A stretch of 64,000 nucleotides of DNA from Euonymus europaeus (taxonomy: Eukaryota > Streptophyta > Magnoliopsida > Celastrales > Celastraceae): positions 21,114,760-21,178,759 of the forward strand of contig OY756969.1 of the NCBI GenBank assembly GCA_963580455.1, given 5' to 3'. A program made the translations under genes and the position numbers. A model generated the notes under the pieces. That model made no database searches and was not told where the DNA came from. It saw only the letters and a program-made list of their open reading frames with translations. Of the stretch, positions 45,358 to 58,458 are shown in pieces; within the stretch, counting starts at the first letter, position 1; each line of letters opens with the position of its first letter.

Positions 45358-46940
45358 CATAGGGGAGGGGGGTTTAGGTCTACTAGCGAATGGGGCAGGT
45401 AGTGCAGAAAGCAGCCGTCGGATCAGTTAGACATTTTGGGATCCACACTATTTTTAAAATATAAAAACAGATCCTACGGCTGCCTAACAGTTTAGGTACA
45501 CTCCGGGGCAACTATACTCTTGGGTTGAGTTAGGATATCTGTATCTATCCGTCCGCGTCTTTGGATGCAAATAAAGGCCTTGTTTGGTAGAGAGTATAAG
45601 CTAGTCAGACATACTTTCAGACACTCTCAGCTTTTACGTTTTACGACAGCTTTTACGTTTTACGTTAATTACAGGTTATGTAATGAAAATATGAGAATTA
45701 GACTCGAATCTTTCAATCAAATAATCCATTCTTCTCAAATCTCTCTATCTATCCATAACTTCGTATGTAAATAAAATATTAATAACAAGTTATGCAATGC
45801 AAATATAAGATTTAAACTCGAATCTTCCAATCAAATAAATTACTCTTCTTAACTCGATTATCATTGCGTCATATGCCGTGGGACGGGGCTACTAGACTCT
45901 TGTATGGAAGAGTACATGATTATTTTAATATTTTAATATTGTTTTATTCAAATCTAATTTATGGCGAGAATTCGAAAATGAGAAATCAGGGTTCTGGATT
46001 GTAATTTAATTATTTTTTAGAATGTGAAATTAAATGGAAGGACGACAAGTGTCAGAAAGGTCACATGCAGAGGGTATGATAATGCACGTATAGCAAAGCA
46101 AAGATAGAAGTTACCGAGGCCTTGGATACCTCAACCCTTCTTTTATTTTGGTTAATAAAAGAAATGGTTATTTAACTTTAATTATTAGTTTACTACTATT
46201 AATTTGGATTATACTTAAGTCAAAAAATTTAACTTGAAGTTAAAAAAAACAATACAGGAAAGAGAGTGTGACGTGATAGGGACTTACTAGTACCATCAGA
46301 TTTTGAAAATATTTTACTTTTTTTCTTTACCTTGGCCAGACATGGACATGGACTGCGTGCCAGGCTTCGATTTTGACATCAAAAGTAGTCTTGTGTTTTA
46401 AAATATAGCCGTTGGCTTCTTGGAAATCCTCATTTGTATAGACGACTATTTTGTTTATCTTAAATCTCTAAGGGAATATGATGAAATAGGATTTTTAATT
46501 GCGCCCAAATAAAGTGATGTGGTTTTGAGGTCTCTCAAGTGGGCTAGTGTGTTTGGAGAATGTGGGTGTAAGGGTTTGGTATGAGAAAAAACTATCCATG
46601 ACTTCGAGTTTAATTTGTTCTTAGTTATGTATGGGCATTGTAGTAGACAAAAATGGTCATTGGGGTGGGAGAATTTTGTCGGATCCGGATGATCGATTTT
46701 TCGGACTCAAATTAAATCAAATTTAGATATAATTTTTATGTTCAAAATTATGGTCTAAACACAAAAAAATATATCGATTTAAAATCGAGTTAGAGTTCAA
46801 ACACAAACATTTTGTACGATTAGTTGTCCGAACCTCAATCCGAGTTGGATTATTGTCTAATTTACTTGTCCGAATTTAAACCAATTCAAATATAGTTGCC
46901 GAATGTTATTTTGCTGCTAAGGTGTGAGGTGCTGCAAGGA
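45358..46940. other. intergenic; MITE-like fragments
   Basis: No gene. Bases 45580-45780 start with ttgtttggtagagagtataag, like the end of the foldback at 6979. Bases 46680-46910 resemble the interior of the hAT-type MITE at 61500 (cgg..caaatttagatataatttttatgtt). Confidence 0.4.
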
Positions 46941-46949
46941 TTGTTAGAA

Positions 46950-47575
46950 AATGGAGGCCTATGGGTGGGCAATTTTTCAGGGATTGGTGTTGTTGCTCTA
47001 TTTTGAATTCAATTGCTTAATAGTACTAGATTTCCTGGTGTGCTGTGGTTTGGAGTTTATGGAGAGCGCGCAACAGGTTGCTGACTTGCTGTCCGTTTTG
47101 AGAAGCTGAACCCTGCTGATGTGGCTAGGATGGGCGAGGAGCTAATGCATCAATATATGACTACACGACTAAGTAGTGCGAATTCAGGTGGCCTACTGGT
47201 GCGATTGGTGCTCCACGGCTGGCATCAAGTCCTATAAAGTGGCTGGCTCCCATTGGTTGTCGCTTGAAGGTAAATGTTGATGGGGCTATCAATCTGGCAC
47301 TGTGTCAAGACTCATTAAGCCTTGTATGGCTATTTCAGAGGAAGGAATATTCTTGCGGATTACATAGAGATGGCTTCAACATTCTCCTCTGTCCATTTTT
47401 CGCACACTTGAAAACTGGAGAATAATGTGGCTCATGGACTTGCTAGATATGCATTGTTACACTGTTTTAATGTTATTTGGTTTAATGCTTTTCCTTCGTG
47501 GTTGACACATTTGGTGGACTTTGATATAATCTCTTTATCCTATTAATATAAGCTCCGTTTTTCATCCAAAAAAAA
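46950..47575 (+). mobile_element. decayed LINE 3' end with RNase H tail and poly-A
   Basis: The translation in one frame of 47420-47545 reads NNVAHGLARYALLHCFNVIW...WLTHLVDFDI, the usual C-terminus of plant LINE RNase H, and upstream LKVNVDGAI matches its first acidic block. A run of ten A ends it near 47575. Many stops lie between. It is a different copy, on the other strand, from the LINE at 5.2 kb. Confidence 0.72.
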
Positions 47576-47766
47576 AATATAGGCAATGAAGTGTATCTAA
47601 AAATTTAAACCAATTCATGTCTGAACATACAAATATCTTGTAAACATCAACCTCCATACTTGATTCCTTAGAAAGCTCTCAACCTTTCCTTCCTGAGCCT
47701 TATCTTCCACACACCATACCTTCCTTGTTGATACAATATTCTCCCGTATACCACATCATCATCATC

Positions 47767-47864
47767 AAAATCAGCCATGGATATTTTAGAATTTTCACAC
47801 AATTTTTAGTTTTTAAAAACAAAAACAAAAAACACTTTTGGATTAGATATCCATGGCTGATTTT
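47767..47864. repeat. perfect 18-bp inverted repeat, 62-nt loop
   Basis: AAAATCAGCCATGGATAT at 47767-47784 and its exact complement at 47847-47864. The loop is AT-rich. It lies directly after the LINE tail, in a gene-free region. Confidence 0.85.
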
Positions 47865-49506
47865 GTACCATGCCTGGAACATAGTACTACCTTGCATAGG
47901 AGAGTTATAGTGGCAGCATTAATTGATCCTCATATCTGGAGAAATTAAAATGAAAGGTCAGGGATGTTTCAGCCTAAACCTTAAACCTATTTGAGCTGCA
48001 GCCTACTTGAGAAAATCTGTGTATGGGTGTGTGTATACATATAGATTTTTATCCATATATGTTTATGTGTATAAACACACACATATATATGTTTTCGTAT
48101 AATAAAAGTATAAATATTAATGTACCATTCACTCTACCAGTTGAACTTTCTATTGTATCAACTCATAATGCATCAGTAGTAACCTGCAATCACCAAGCAA
48201 ATGTGAATTAAAACACAACACAAATGTGTAAAGGAATAGTAAGCGGATACAATGATAGACTTCATATCATCGACTCTGTAGTTTTCCTCTGTCCATATGC
48301 CTACAAAGCTACTATCAACGCCCTAATTCTTTTCCTTGAAGAGTTGGGTTGGTTCTTAAGTTTGGTCTCAGTCATTTGGGCTTTATGGCATATGGGCTTC
48401 TATTAAGAGTTGTCTTGTTAAATGATTTTTTGGAGATTCGGAGATCAGCCCATAAAATGAAATTTATAGATTTTAAAATCTATTAAAAAAATTTATTTGT
48501 ATTTCAGTACGGTGCATTGCACATTTTTTTTTTCATAAATAAATTTGTAAAACATTTTATCTCTCAAAATACATGATAAATTTCAACAACAAAAAAATTG
48601 TATATTCGAACACAACACGTAAAACTATTTCTAACAAGATTCATCGTCGATAGTTTTTAATGTAAAAAATAATATAATTAGTATACATGCTATGTAATTG
48701 TGTTTTTTTCCCATTATTGTAACATAACCAATAAGTGTTAAAGTGTTAGGAGAATGAATTTGCTAAATCATAACGGACTCATTTATCGAATTTTCATGTT
48801 GTAACCGAAATAATAAAATCCTAAGAAAAACGGATTCGTTAAAATTTAACGGGCTGGTGGACTGAAAGCTTTGTCTCAGCAATTATTCACATTATGAGTA
48901 TCAAATACATTTATTAAGGTCACAACGGTTACATTGAATCTTGCAAGCTTTTGTGGGCAACCCCAACTAATCATGGAAGTGATCCAAAAACATAAACGTC
49001 GCCATAAAGAATGCCTTTTCTTCTTTAAAAAATAAACAAATAAATAAATGAATTAATGAATAAAGAGTGCCCTTCATGATTGTTTTCTCTAAAAAAAAAA
49101 AAAGTGGAATAAGTAGTAAAAAGAAGATGATAACGTGTGTTTTATGACACAATGTAAAGATAAAAATAAAAATAAAAATAAAATTATTAAAGATTTTAAA
49201 AAATTGTATTATATTAAAAGAAACTTTTTATGCGTTCAAAAGAAAAATGCTAAGAAAATGTGTTAACCAATGAGAGTCGAATATTTATTTTTGACATAAT
49301 TTTATATGTAATTGAAAATTGTGCATGAATTTATTTTCTCCATTATTATTGACTTCACAATTTCTTAACATATATAAGATCCTATTAAAAATATATATTT
49401 TCAATTTAAAAAATTAGGTAAGAGAGTGTTATTACACAGAGTTTAGGGGAGTAGCAATACATTTTAATAATGATTTTTAAGCAATGCATATATGCACTGT
49501 TAAATA
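47865..49506. other. intergenic with an inverted copy of the ~80-bp repeat
   Basis: No gene. Microsatellite-like tgtgtata tracts lie at 48020-48100. Bases 48721-48856, read in reverse, carry two units of the tandem repeat found at 8171-8466. Confidence 0.45.
48721..48856 (-). repeat. two units of the dispersed ~80-bp repeat
   Basis: Reverse strand shows gatttagcaaattc, ctttaacacttatt and, ~80 bases apart, aattttaacgaatccg with tttttcttaggatttta, in the same order as at 8171-8466. Confidence 0.65.
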
Positions 49507-49772
49507 CTCTCTCCGTCCCATTTTAATTGTCCTTTATTCCATTTTAGGATGTCCCAAAATACATGTCCATTTCAATTAATGAAAGCTATTTTTTCTCATT
49601 TTTTTCTTATTTACCCTTAACTTGAAAAACTCAATAACCATGCACATTAATTATGGTGCCAAAGTATTTGTCATTATAAATAGGGGTATAAACGTCAAAT
49701 TGAAAGAGAATTAAATATTTTCTTAAACTGTGTAAAAAAGCAAAGGGAACAATTAAAATGGGACGGAGGGAG
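49507..49772. mobile_element. Stowaway-like (Tc1/mariner) MITE, 266 bp
   Basis: Ends CTCTCTCCGTCCCATTTTAA and the inverse of CTCCCTCCGTCCCATTTTAA are near-perfect inverted repeats (over 20 bp), flanked by TA on each side (49505-49506, 49773-49774). CTCCCTCCGT ends are diagnostic of plant Stowaway elements. Confidence 0.92.
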
Positions 49773-49774
49773 TA

Positions 49775-50989
49775 TATTTTGTGAATCCTGTAATAAATAT
49801 ATTCACTCTCTATTTTCAATCTACGATAATAGAGTGCATTCATAAATACACAACACTCGTCCTCCCCTCTTCCCTTCTTGTGTCACATTATCATTACCCA
49901 ATACCAACACTTAATTAGAAAAATAGCGTGTTGACAGGTCATAAAAAAGGTGCCATTGTTTCAAGGGTTTCATAAAAATGGTTATGAGGTGTCGGGAAGG
50001 GTTAAACAGAGTTGAACACCTCGTGGTTTTATTGCCAAACAGGGATTAAAGTTGAGATCACATGGTGTTGCCACAAAAGCATACCTAAACTTGACAACAA
50101 AAGGGATTTAAGGCAAAGCTTGCAGCCAGCCTATGCAACTGGAAAACAAATTCAATGAATGAAACCCAACAAAGAAACGTCACATGAGGATTACCAAGAG
50201 CCAGATCATGAACCTTTCTACTGCAACACATATTATCAGGAAGTCATGACTTATTACCGGCATCGAAAGCAAATCTTATTTAGAAGAGATTGGTCCTGCA
50301 ACACCTAAAAATTATAGAAAAGCCAGTACCCAGTACAAATCAAGAGTAGCAAAAACCCTCAACAGTCAAAAACCAATTTGGACATTTTATGAGTGAAAAC
50401 TACGAACTAATACCAAGACTTGTAGGCTCTGCTTGGTAGATTTACAATGGTTGGAAAATGGTTTCTAGTCTCAGCTCTGCGAAATTCGACAGCGCAACTC
50501 GGGACATCTCAATGACTCGTACATTTTAATCACGGCTGTTTCAAATTCCTGTGTGTATCATATAATGGAAAGAATAATCTGTTTCTCATGTTAAACGTGA
50601 TAATTTAATTTCCAATTGTTCTCATGGATTTCACAAGGAGAAAGACACTTTACCATCTTCCCAAGCGCAGACTTTTCCTCCATGAGAGAGTAAAAGAATC
50701 CGAAAGACACGGATGGTAGTATCATGATCATCATATAATATTAATAAGAGGTAAACAAAATATCACAAGGAGAGCCATATGAAATTCATAGCATTTCAAA
50801 ACATTGCTCTATCTTCCCCCCAATATTTATAAAATAACCTAAAGCAAAGACCAAATTCATCAAATGTAGATCAATTCCGTCTCACATGAACGTGACATAG
50901 CAGAATACAAAATAGACAGGCTCAGAGAACAAACCTTTCTTAATTGCGTTTGACCCGGTCTGCTAAAAAAGAAAGGTCACCAGCAAGAT
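49775..50989. other. intergenic and 3' flank of the Raf-like kinase
   Basis: No gene recognised. The last few hundred bases before 50990 are probably the kinase 3' UTR. Confidence 0.4.
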
Positions 50990-52982
50990 TCATGTGAATT
51001 TAGGTTTAGGCATGGGTGTAGTAGTACTAGGATGTGTGGGACCGAGCTTTTGAATCCAATGAAGCAGGCCCTTCTTGTGATCTTGGCAAGTTGAGTTTTG
51101 TACGAAATTCAGGTCTCCATCGTGGGCAAGTGACAACTCAAATTGCTTCAGTACCTTCACAATCTGCCAGAACTCAGGCCTTTTCTCTGGATGCAATGAC
51201 CAGCATTGCTCAATCAGCACTCGCAAGGACGGCGGACAGTCGCCTGGAATGATAGGTCTCAAATTCTGGAAAACATAAGCACAATTTTTGAAGTTAGAAC
51301 TATGACGAAAAGTGAGCAACGGAGGGGAGGACGAGAGGGCTTATACACAATAAACCAAATCTGCAAGTAAAGCAGAAGAGCAAGCAAAATAACAAATAAC
51401 AAATAACAAATAAAAGATGCAATGTTAAAAAACAGGATATATGATTCTGATTGTAATTCAGGTAAAGGCAATGGGCATTGGCAAGGACAAGAAATGAGGA
51501 AATACCTTATTCACAACTGCAAAAGCGGCTTGGATGGGATTCATGTCCTCATAAGGTGCAGTTCCTGCAACCATTTCCCATAAGATAAGTCCAAAACTGT
51601 ACACATCAACCTTCCGGCCATAGGACTTCTTTTTTATCATCTCTGGTGCCATCCATCGATAGGTCCCTGGGTCTTCAGCCAATGAAAAACAGTATGCCTC
51701 CTCACAAGCTATACCAAAATCAGCAATTTTTAGGTGGAACTCTTGATCAATGAGAACATTCTCAGGTTTCAGGTCCCGATGGATGACACCCTGAGAGTGA
51801 ATGTACTCCATTCCTCGAGCGATGTCCAAAGCAATAGCTATCAACTTCTCCAAAGGAATCAATCTATGCTCAAGCTTGTGTAGGTACGCTCTCAAGGAAC
51901 CCTCTGATAAATACTCCGTGATAACACAATAAACTGGAGGCTTTCTGCATGCTGCTACAAACTGCATTACCAAATCAAAATACATGAGAAAAAATTCATT
52001 TCATGGCAACAGCCTCGACAAATATAATTCAGGATTCCCATCTAAACGACAATGTATAGCTATGAAAATTGTCGAAAGGGAATACACCAACTAATGTCTC
52101 TAATGGATTATGTAATTGACCAAAAGTTGTTTGATAAAAGCTTGATTATAATGATAGAGATGGAAATCAAGTAACCAACTTTAAATAGGAATGTTTGATC
52201 ACCTTTATCACATTTGGATGATGGAGCTGGGATAGAAGAGTGACTTCTCTATTGAATTGATTCTCCAGTCGGGTTGCCAAGGTTCCATTTTCGTCATCAT
52301 CATCAGGTATCCGAATAATCTTAACTGCAACAGGGTCATCATTATACATCCCATGATAAAGCCTACTGTGTGCTCCATGAGCAAACCTAAGCCCAAGAAA
52401 TAGCTTGGACAAATCAACAGTCCATTCATCTGCCATCTCCACTGCAGTAACCCTGCCCCCACCATGATCAAAATACTTCGTCCACGACGACTCCTTCTTG
52501 TTCTTCCATTTGTCATGTCCTTTCAGGGCAGCCAAGTGCCTAAGTGGACTTATATGTGAGGGCTGCAATGAATTGGACGACTTTGATTCCTGGGCGTTTT
52601 TATGGAAAATCTTGCTCATAATTCCTCTATCATTTGAATATTTTCTACTAGGATGTGGAGTTGAGAATCGTTTTCGATCAAACCTTGCTTCCTTGAACGT
52701 GTCAGAGAGAGAAGTTCGTGGGTTAGGAGACAAAGATCTCTGCTTATTGGTAAGAGGATGTCGCCAAGATCGTAAATGACTGGGATAGTGCAGATGTTCT
52801 TGTGGTTGTTGATTCTGACTGGACGAAGCTGCTCCCGCTCCAGGTCTTGATTTCAAACCAGACTTCCTCTCTGACAGGACGTCGAAAGAAGGGAGAGCAA
52901 GCAATCTGGAAGAATCCAGTCGATGGCAAACTGTGTGAGAGAACTTTGCCCTTCTTATCCAAGAATTGGCTTCTTCCTCCAT
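50990..52982 (-). CDS. Raf-like MAPKKK-type protein kinase, group C (3 exons, 503 aa)
   Basis: Exons 52203-52982, 51506-51961 and 50990-51265 all join in phase 0. Residues 1-190 are a basic, Ser-rich region opening MEEEANSWIRRAKFSHTVCHR, a start I associate with the Arabidopsis RAF22/RAF43-type kinases. The kinase domain runs from ~190 to ~470: nucleotide loop GLRFAHGAHSRLYHG, VAVK with catalytic Lys221, HRDLKPEN at 321-328, DFG at 341-343, and GTYRWMAPE at 359-367, the Raf-like signature. All catalytic residues are present. Group C Raf-like kinases are soluble Ser/Thr kinases in plant stress and hormone signalling. A 5' UTR intron is likely. No defect seen. Confidence 0.94.
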
Positions 52983-53566
52983 AGCTGGAAACCCAGTAAT
53001 CCAAATACTTGGAAAAACCTAAAAGACTTGAAACCCAAACAGATTCTGCTTAATCTTTATCTCCTTCTCCTTGTGGGAGAAAGAGGTAGAAAGAGGCTTG
53101 AAATCAAAAACGAAATCCTGAAATAATCCTAAATAATTTGCAGAGCTCAAGAGACCGAATTTCCCCAAACCCATTAACCATAAGCCGGTAGAAACTCAAA
53201 TCTAGACCTCCAAACACTCAAGAAACCATTCAACTTCGTGAAGACCCATCATCAAAAAATCCATCAGATAAAACAATCTCTTAGAAACCCATCAACAGAG
53301 AGCCCCCACTAATCCGTTAACAGCAACCAAACCCATTGTCCCCAGAAGAAAAGACCGACCCGTTTTGTGACTTCAAAGTCAAATACCACCTTCCATAGAA
53401 TCCTGGAAAATCCCACCCAGAAACCCAAAATGAGTAACCTAAAAAAAAAGTACCCCCCATTAATTAAAAATAAAAAATGCTTTCAAAAGAAATACCATTG
53501 TGTCAATACCATCTCAAAAATACAATATTCATATGGCAATAGATAGATATGAAAGAACAAAGTTAC

Positions 53567-53831
53567 CTTCTTTGATTGAAATTTGTGGTTAACAAAAAAA
53601 GAAAAAGAAAAATCTTCAGCCGAGATAGAAGCAAAAAAAGAAATCTCGAAATCGAATTTAGGAAATACGAACTGTATACAGGAGCAGCGTAGATATTTTT
53701 GTTCAGGGAAAGAGGACCCAGGTGGAGCTTGGATTTGTACGGTGGCGCAGTGGTGGTGGTATATAGATGGGGACCATGGAGGAGCAAAAGTCAAAGAAAA
53801 GACAGAATATTTTTGTTGAAGAATTTATATA
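53567..53831 (-). promoter_or_regulatory. probable promoter and 5' UTR exon of the Raf-like kinase
   Basis: On the minus strand a TATA box (tatataaatt, 53822-53831) is followed by a leader that reaches a good donor, GAAG|GTAACT, at 53566/53567. The nearest acceptor before the start codon is tttccag at 52985, or tttttag near 53020. This suggests a leader intron of about 550 bp. Transcript data would decide. Confidence 0.4.
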
Positions 53832-56800
53832 GCTAACAGGAATCCATGTGTCGACATCGAAGAGAAATACATTGCAGCCATGGGGTTCATGTTACGCCTC
53901 CGTTAGTAACTTTTATGCTGCCATAAAAATGTCATGAAAATCCAAACGATAATTTTGAAAAATATTTATAATAACACTTCAGTATTTTTAATACTTTTTG
54001 AAATTTTGATTTTTGAAGTATTTGTAAAACATTTTAAGGAGAAAATATTAAACTATTCATGTACTTATTTATTATTTTTAATTAATACCTTACATGTAAT
54101 TTGCCACGGTGTGTTTATTGAAAAATGATCATTTTTCATTTTGATCATTCAAAGATAAAACATTTTAACTCAGCCATAAATTTTTTTTGATTTTGTACCA
54201 ATTTGGTCATTCGAACATTTTTTTAGTGATTTTATGAGTGGCTAAAATGGAACACCGGTCATTTTTTGGCGACCACATGTATTATTAAGCTACTTAGCTT
54301 ATAACCCAACAACTACATTTAGTTGGTACAGTTGAGCAAATGCAATGGATATGTTTTAGGAAAAAATGAATAATGTATGATAATGTATATTTTTTTATAA
54401 TGTGATATATTGAAAGATTTCTTTTGGTAATGTGGATGAGTATGTGGCTTGACTTTTTTTAAAAGATGTGGGATCCAGTATTAATTTTAATGTAGTTTTG
54501 TTGAGGAATGATGAAGGAATGAAAGAGTAGATTCTTGAAAATATTGAGATGGAAAATGTATACAGATTTGTGTTCTGTTAATGTGACTATATCGAGAGAC
54601 ATGTTTTGCTAATGTAGGTGAATATGTGGTTTGACTTTTTGTGCAATAGATGTGAGATTCAATATGTAATTGTAAGGGGCCAGCAAAACTTTATTGTTGC
54701 ATTTGCCATTATTGTGGTTGCAATGATGTATTTTTAAGGGGAATGAATAATGTATGAGAATGCATATATTTTGTTGATATTGTTATATTGAGAGATGTGT
54801 TTTGTTGATGTAACTATACTGAGAGTTATGTTTTGGTGATATGACTTAACTTTTTGTAAAAGAAATGAGACCAGTATTGATTTTAGTATAATTTTGTTGA
54901 AAAATGGATCAAGAAATAAAATAATAGGGAAAAGAAAAATATACAGTCATTTATATTTTACTGATGTGAATGAGTATGTGGTTTGACTTTTTCTATAATA
55001 AAGGTGGGCCCAATCGAGAGAAGAGGAAATGTTATTATTGTAATCACTCTTAGCACGAACACCAATTCTGTTGGTGTGAGTGTGGTCATGTTTTGAATCA
55101 AAAATATTGAATCATAAAACAATGACATATCAGTACTTACAATTTTAAGATTGTCATAAACAAGCTAAAAAATACCATAAAGAAATTACTGTGTTTCAAT
55201 GTTTAAAAAGATAAATAAAACAGATACCAAAAAGCAGATAACATATATTGCAGATTCGTGGGTATGGTGGATTGCAGCAGTCCGACCACTGATCAAGGCC
55301 ACCGACCCACCAAATAGAAGCACTAAAGCATCATGACCAACCCCCAACCATGATTTGTCGTCATTAGCTGCTGATTTCATCGAAATTTGACGTTGAAGTC
55401 ATGGCAAACTATGAAAAAGTGTATGATTCGATCGCCAAAGATGTTGCCATCACAAGCCACCACCACTAGAGTGTAAAGCTCCGATTTGGGTGCAAATATG
55501 AAATATGAGAACATGAGAGTATTTACGTTAATAAAAAAATTATTAAGTTTTTATCCTTTTATGAAATATTTTTTAAACTTGATAGATTTTATGGAATAAA
55601 ACTTAATGAAATGTTTTTATCGAAACAAAACTTTCAAAAGAGAGACTTATATCCAAATTTTCCAAAATTAAATGTCAAAGAAGCTCACGTTGGTACAAGA
55701 TCCTATTGAGCACCATCGCTTGTGCAAAATGACGCATGGCCCACCAAGAAGAATATCCAACCCAACAAAGCCCACTTCAAAAATCAAAACTCCTTGACTA
55801 TTGAGTTTATCGTTTCCTCTAGATAATACTCTTTACGTCTAAGAAGCTCATGTTCCATCCTGATGCGAGGCCCATTAATCACCTGGGCTAGCCCAAAATG
55901 ATCTGCCACATTAGCAAAACTTGATAAATTTGACAAGGAGACCCACAATTCACCAAAAAATAACGGACACAATATTTCTCATTTATATCCCAGATTCAGA
56001 AACCTAGGTTTGATTTTTTATTTTCAAAGGTATATTATCAGATCCCCACGATTTCATCTCTTAATTGCATAACAACACGAAAAAAAAAATCGACATATTC
56101 GCCGACGTTTTTGCTGCTAGACAACACTCTCACCGACAACACCCTCACCAACAACACCATCCCTCGACCACCCCGTCCCCAACAACAATCTCCCTAACAA
56201 GTGGGGATATCACAATAATGAGCTTTTGATTCTGCGGTATATTTTATATGATTTTATTTTGAAGTAATCGTAATTTACTGTGAGTTGCTGTGAGATGACA
56301 TAATATATACGAGTTTTTTTTGTTACTTAGCATAATGTGGTTATATATTCCTTAATTTATGTGGGATCTACACGTCAGAAAATCACTCTAAGAAATATTT
56401 TTTTATTAATGGTTTAATCGATCTCATAAGAGAATACAACCTAAATAGATAAAAAAGAATACGTAATAAATAAGGAAACAATCCCAAAGAAAATTATAAA
56501 ATTAGGAAAGTAATCAAAAATAATAAAACGCTAGTTTGAAGGTGTAAACATATTGAAGGTAACGCCGAAACTATTAGTATTGAGGACCATGTCGAATCGA
56601 GTCACTATGTCAAATTTCACACAATTTCAAGGTCGAATCGAGCCGCATCAAATTTTGCACAATTTAGAGCTCTTCACTTTTCTATCCTACATAGAAGTGG
56701 GTGGCAAAAAATTAATTTCAGATCAGACAATATAAAATGTTTATAAAATATATATGTGTTGAGACCTAATTCGGAATAGATTTTGGACGTAAGTCTGAAC

Positions 56801-57335
56801 AAAATAAATCGGATTGGGTTTTTGTGTTTAGATTCAGACTCGATTTTAAACTAAATAAATTTTTTGTGTTTGAATTTAAATTTCAGACATATAAATTATG
56901 TTCAAATTTAGTTTAATTCAAATCAGACAAATTCCGTCTTCCAAACCGGACATAATTTTGCCACACCAACATAGTGGTAACTGACATTAGCAGTTCTACA
57001 TCAAAAGAAATCAATGGATGGGCCAATGCCTTTGGGGGACTTAAACCATGTTGATAAGAACAAAGGAGTACAAGAATCCTTACCACTTGGTGATTCAATC
57101 GAATCAATCCTGCAATCAAAAGTTACATTTACAATAGAGAATTGTACCAACATTTCTGACCCATGAACGCCATTTATAATCATCAGTCGTGAAGAAATTA
57201 ATTAAAGAGAAGATGAAAAGCAAGACAGTATTATAATTTACTCATGATCCACCAATATATATATATACACACACATCTCTCTCAGTTTACATGTTAATAC
57301 TCGAGCGATCGATCGATCGATCCATCGACTCAAAG
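53832..57335. other. intergenic, repeats, one unrecognised frame
   Basis: Bases 54335-55050 hold a motif repeated about four times (listed separately). Bases 54120-54137 are an 18-bp palindrome. Bases 55784-55972 (minus) are open for 62 residues with a protein-like composition but no match I know. Bases 56760-56970 resemble the hAT-type MITE at 61500. A (GATC)n tract lies at 57305-57323. Confidence 0.4.
54335..55050. repeat. imperfect repeat region, ~4 copies of a tgacttttt-containing motif
   Basis: The phrase atgagtatgtggYttgacttttt followed by an aaaagatgtgRgatccagtatt-type segment recurs near 54430, 54610, 54840 and 54965. Inverted gcaaatgcaa/ttgcatttgc phrases at about 54335 and 54695 suggest a MITE is part of it. 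Non-coding. Confidence 0.55.
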
Positions 57336-58458
57336 TCACAAAACAGCAACGGCTGTACAATGCATATCAAGCAAATCCACACTCAACATCGATGCCTTCG
57401 GCTTCTGTAATCGACCACTTCTATATCCCATCGACAAATTCTGGATAGACGGAATGATCCGCACACATGTTTTAAGCCACTTAGCTTGCATGTACCTGTG
57501 TTTTCTCCATGGCCCCATGTGCATTTTCTTCTCCTTCATGCATTTCTTAGCACCCAAACACAATATCTTGATTACATTCTTTAATCTCTCAACTTTCCCT
57601 ACAAACACTTCCGGTAATCGCAGGACTAATCGATTGTAATCTTCGCTTGCTCGCGCAATCTCAAACTCTGCCCGGAAATTTAATTCTATGATCACCCTCA
57701 CTTCCCCTGATCTATTACTACTTGAATCGTCCATCACATCTATAAATGTATGCTCTCCTGAGGGGATATCTGGAGAGCTTCTCCACTTGGACTTGCAAAT
57801 GGCACTATTGAACCCGGAATTTTGGAGGCGGCCGGAGACTTCTCTCATGATGCAATTCCGGCAGCCACCCACAATAGGTCTTCCACAGCAACAGATTGTC
57901 TCCGACATTTGTATTTCCTTCAATGCTTCCTTGGTTACGCTTCTAATTCTTGATTCAAGAGAGCTTGTTCTGCATAAGGTAGCCTGGAGAGACCAAAACA
58001 ATAACATGAACAAATAAACTTCATATGCTTGGTAAAGCGTATGTAAAGGTATACCGCTTATACTCTGTCAGATTATATTTTTAGACATACTCAGATATTA
58101 TATTTTTAGACATACTCAGATATTATATTATTCTCTATATCAATTTATACTCGCCGTATGAATCAAACATATAGTGTATGTATATGTATATATATATATG
58201 TACCTGTAGAAGCTGCTCCTGATTGGACCAGAAACTCTTGTCTTCTTCAAAATTGCAATTGTTTTCGTTCTCTTCATCTTCATCAAGAAATGCATGATCA
58301 CTTTCTTGGATGTTGAATCTGCTCTCTCGCAATCCCTCACCATCCTCATCAAGAAACCCAAACACCATATCCGATGAACTCGAATCAAACTCGAACTCAC
58401 GACTCTCTTTGGTCAAATTCTGGAGAATGATTGGGATTTTTGTTTCTGCTCTTGCCAT
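57336..58458 (-). CDS. DUF506 (PDDEXK-like) family protein (2 exons, 300 aa)
   Basis: Exon 1 (58204-58458, 85 codons, acidic) and exon 2 (57336-57983) join in phase 0. The first exon opens MARAETKIPI and is rich in Asp/Glu. Exon 2 carries the DUF506 core: the C-rich CCCGRPIVGGC block, then FIDVMDDSSS, VRVIIELNFRAEFEIARASEDY, LPEVFVGKVERLKNVIKILC, and MHMGPWRKHRYMQAKWL. DUF506 proteins are plant-specific and belong to the PDDEXK nuclease-like clan; biochemical activity is not established, and some members affect root hair growth. The frame stays open above ATG 58458, but that translation is not family-like. No defect seen. Confidence 0.92.
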
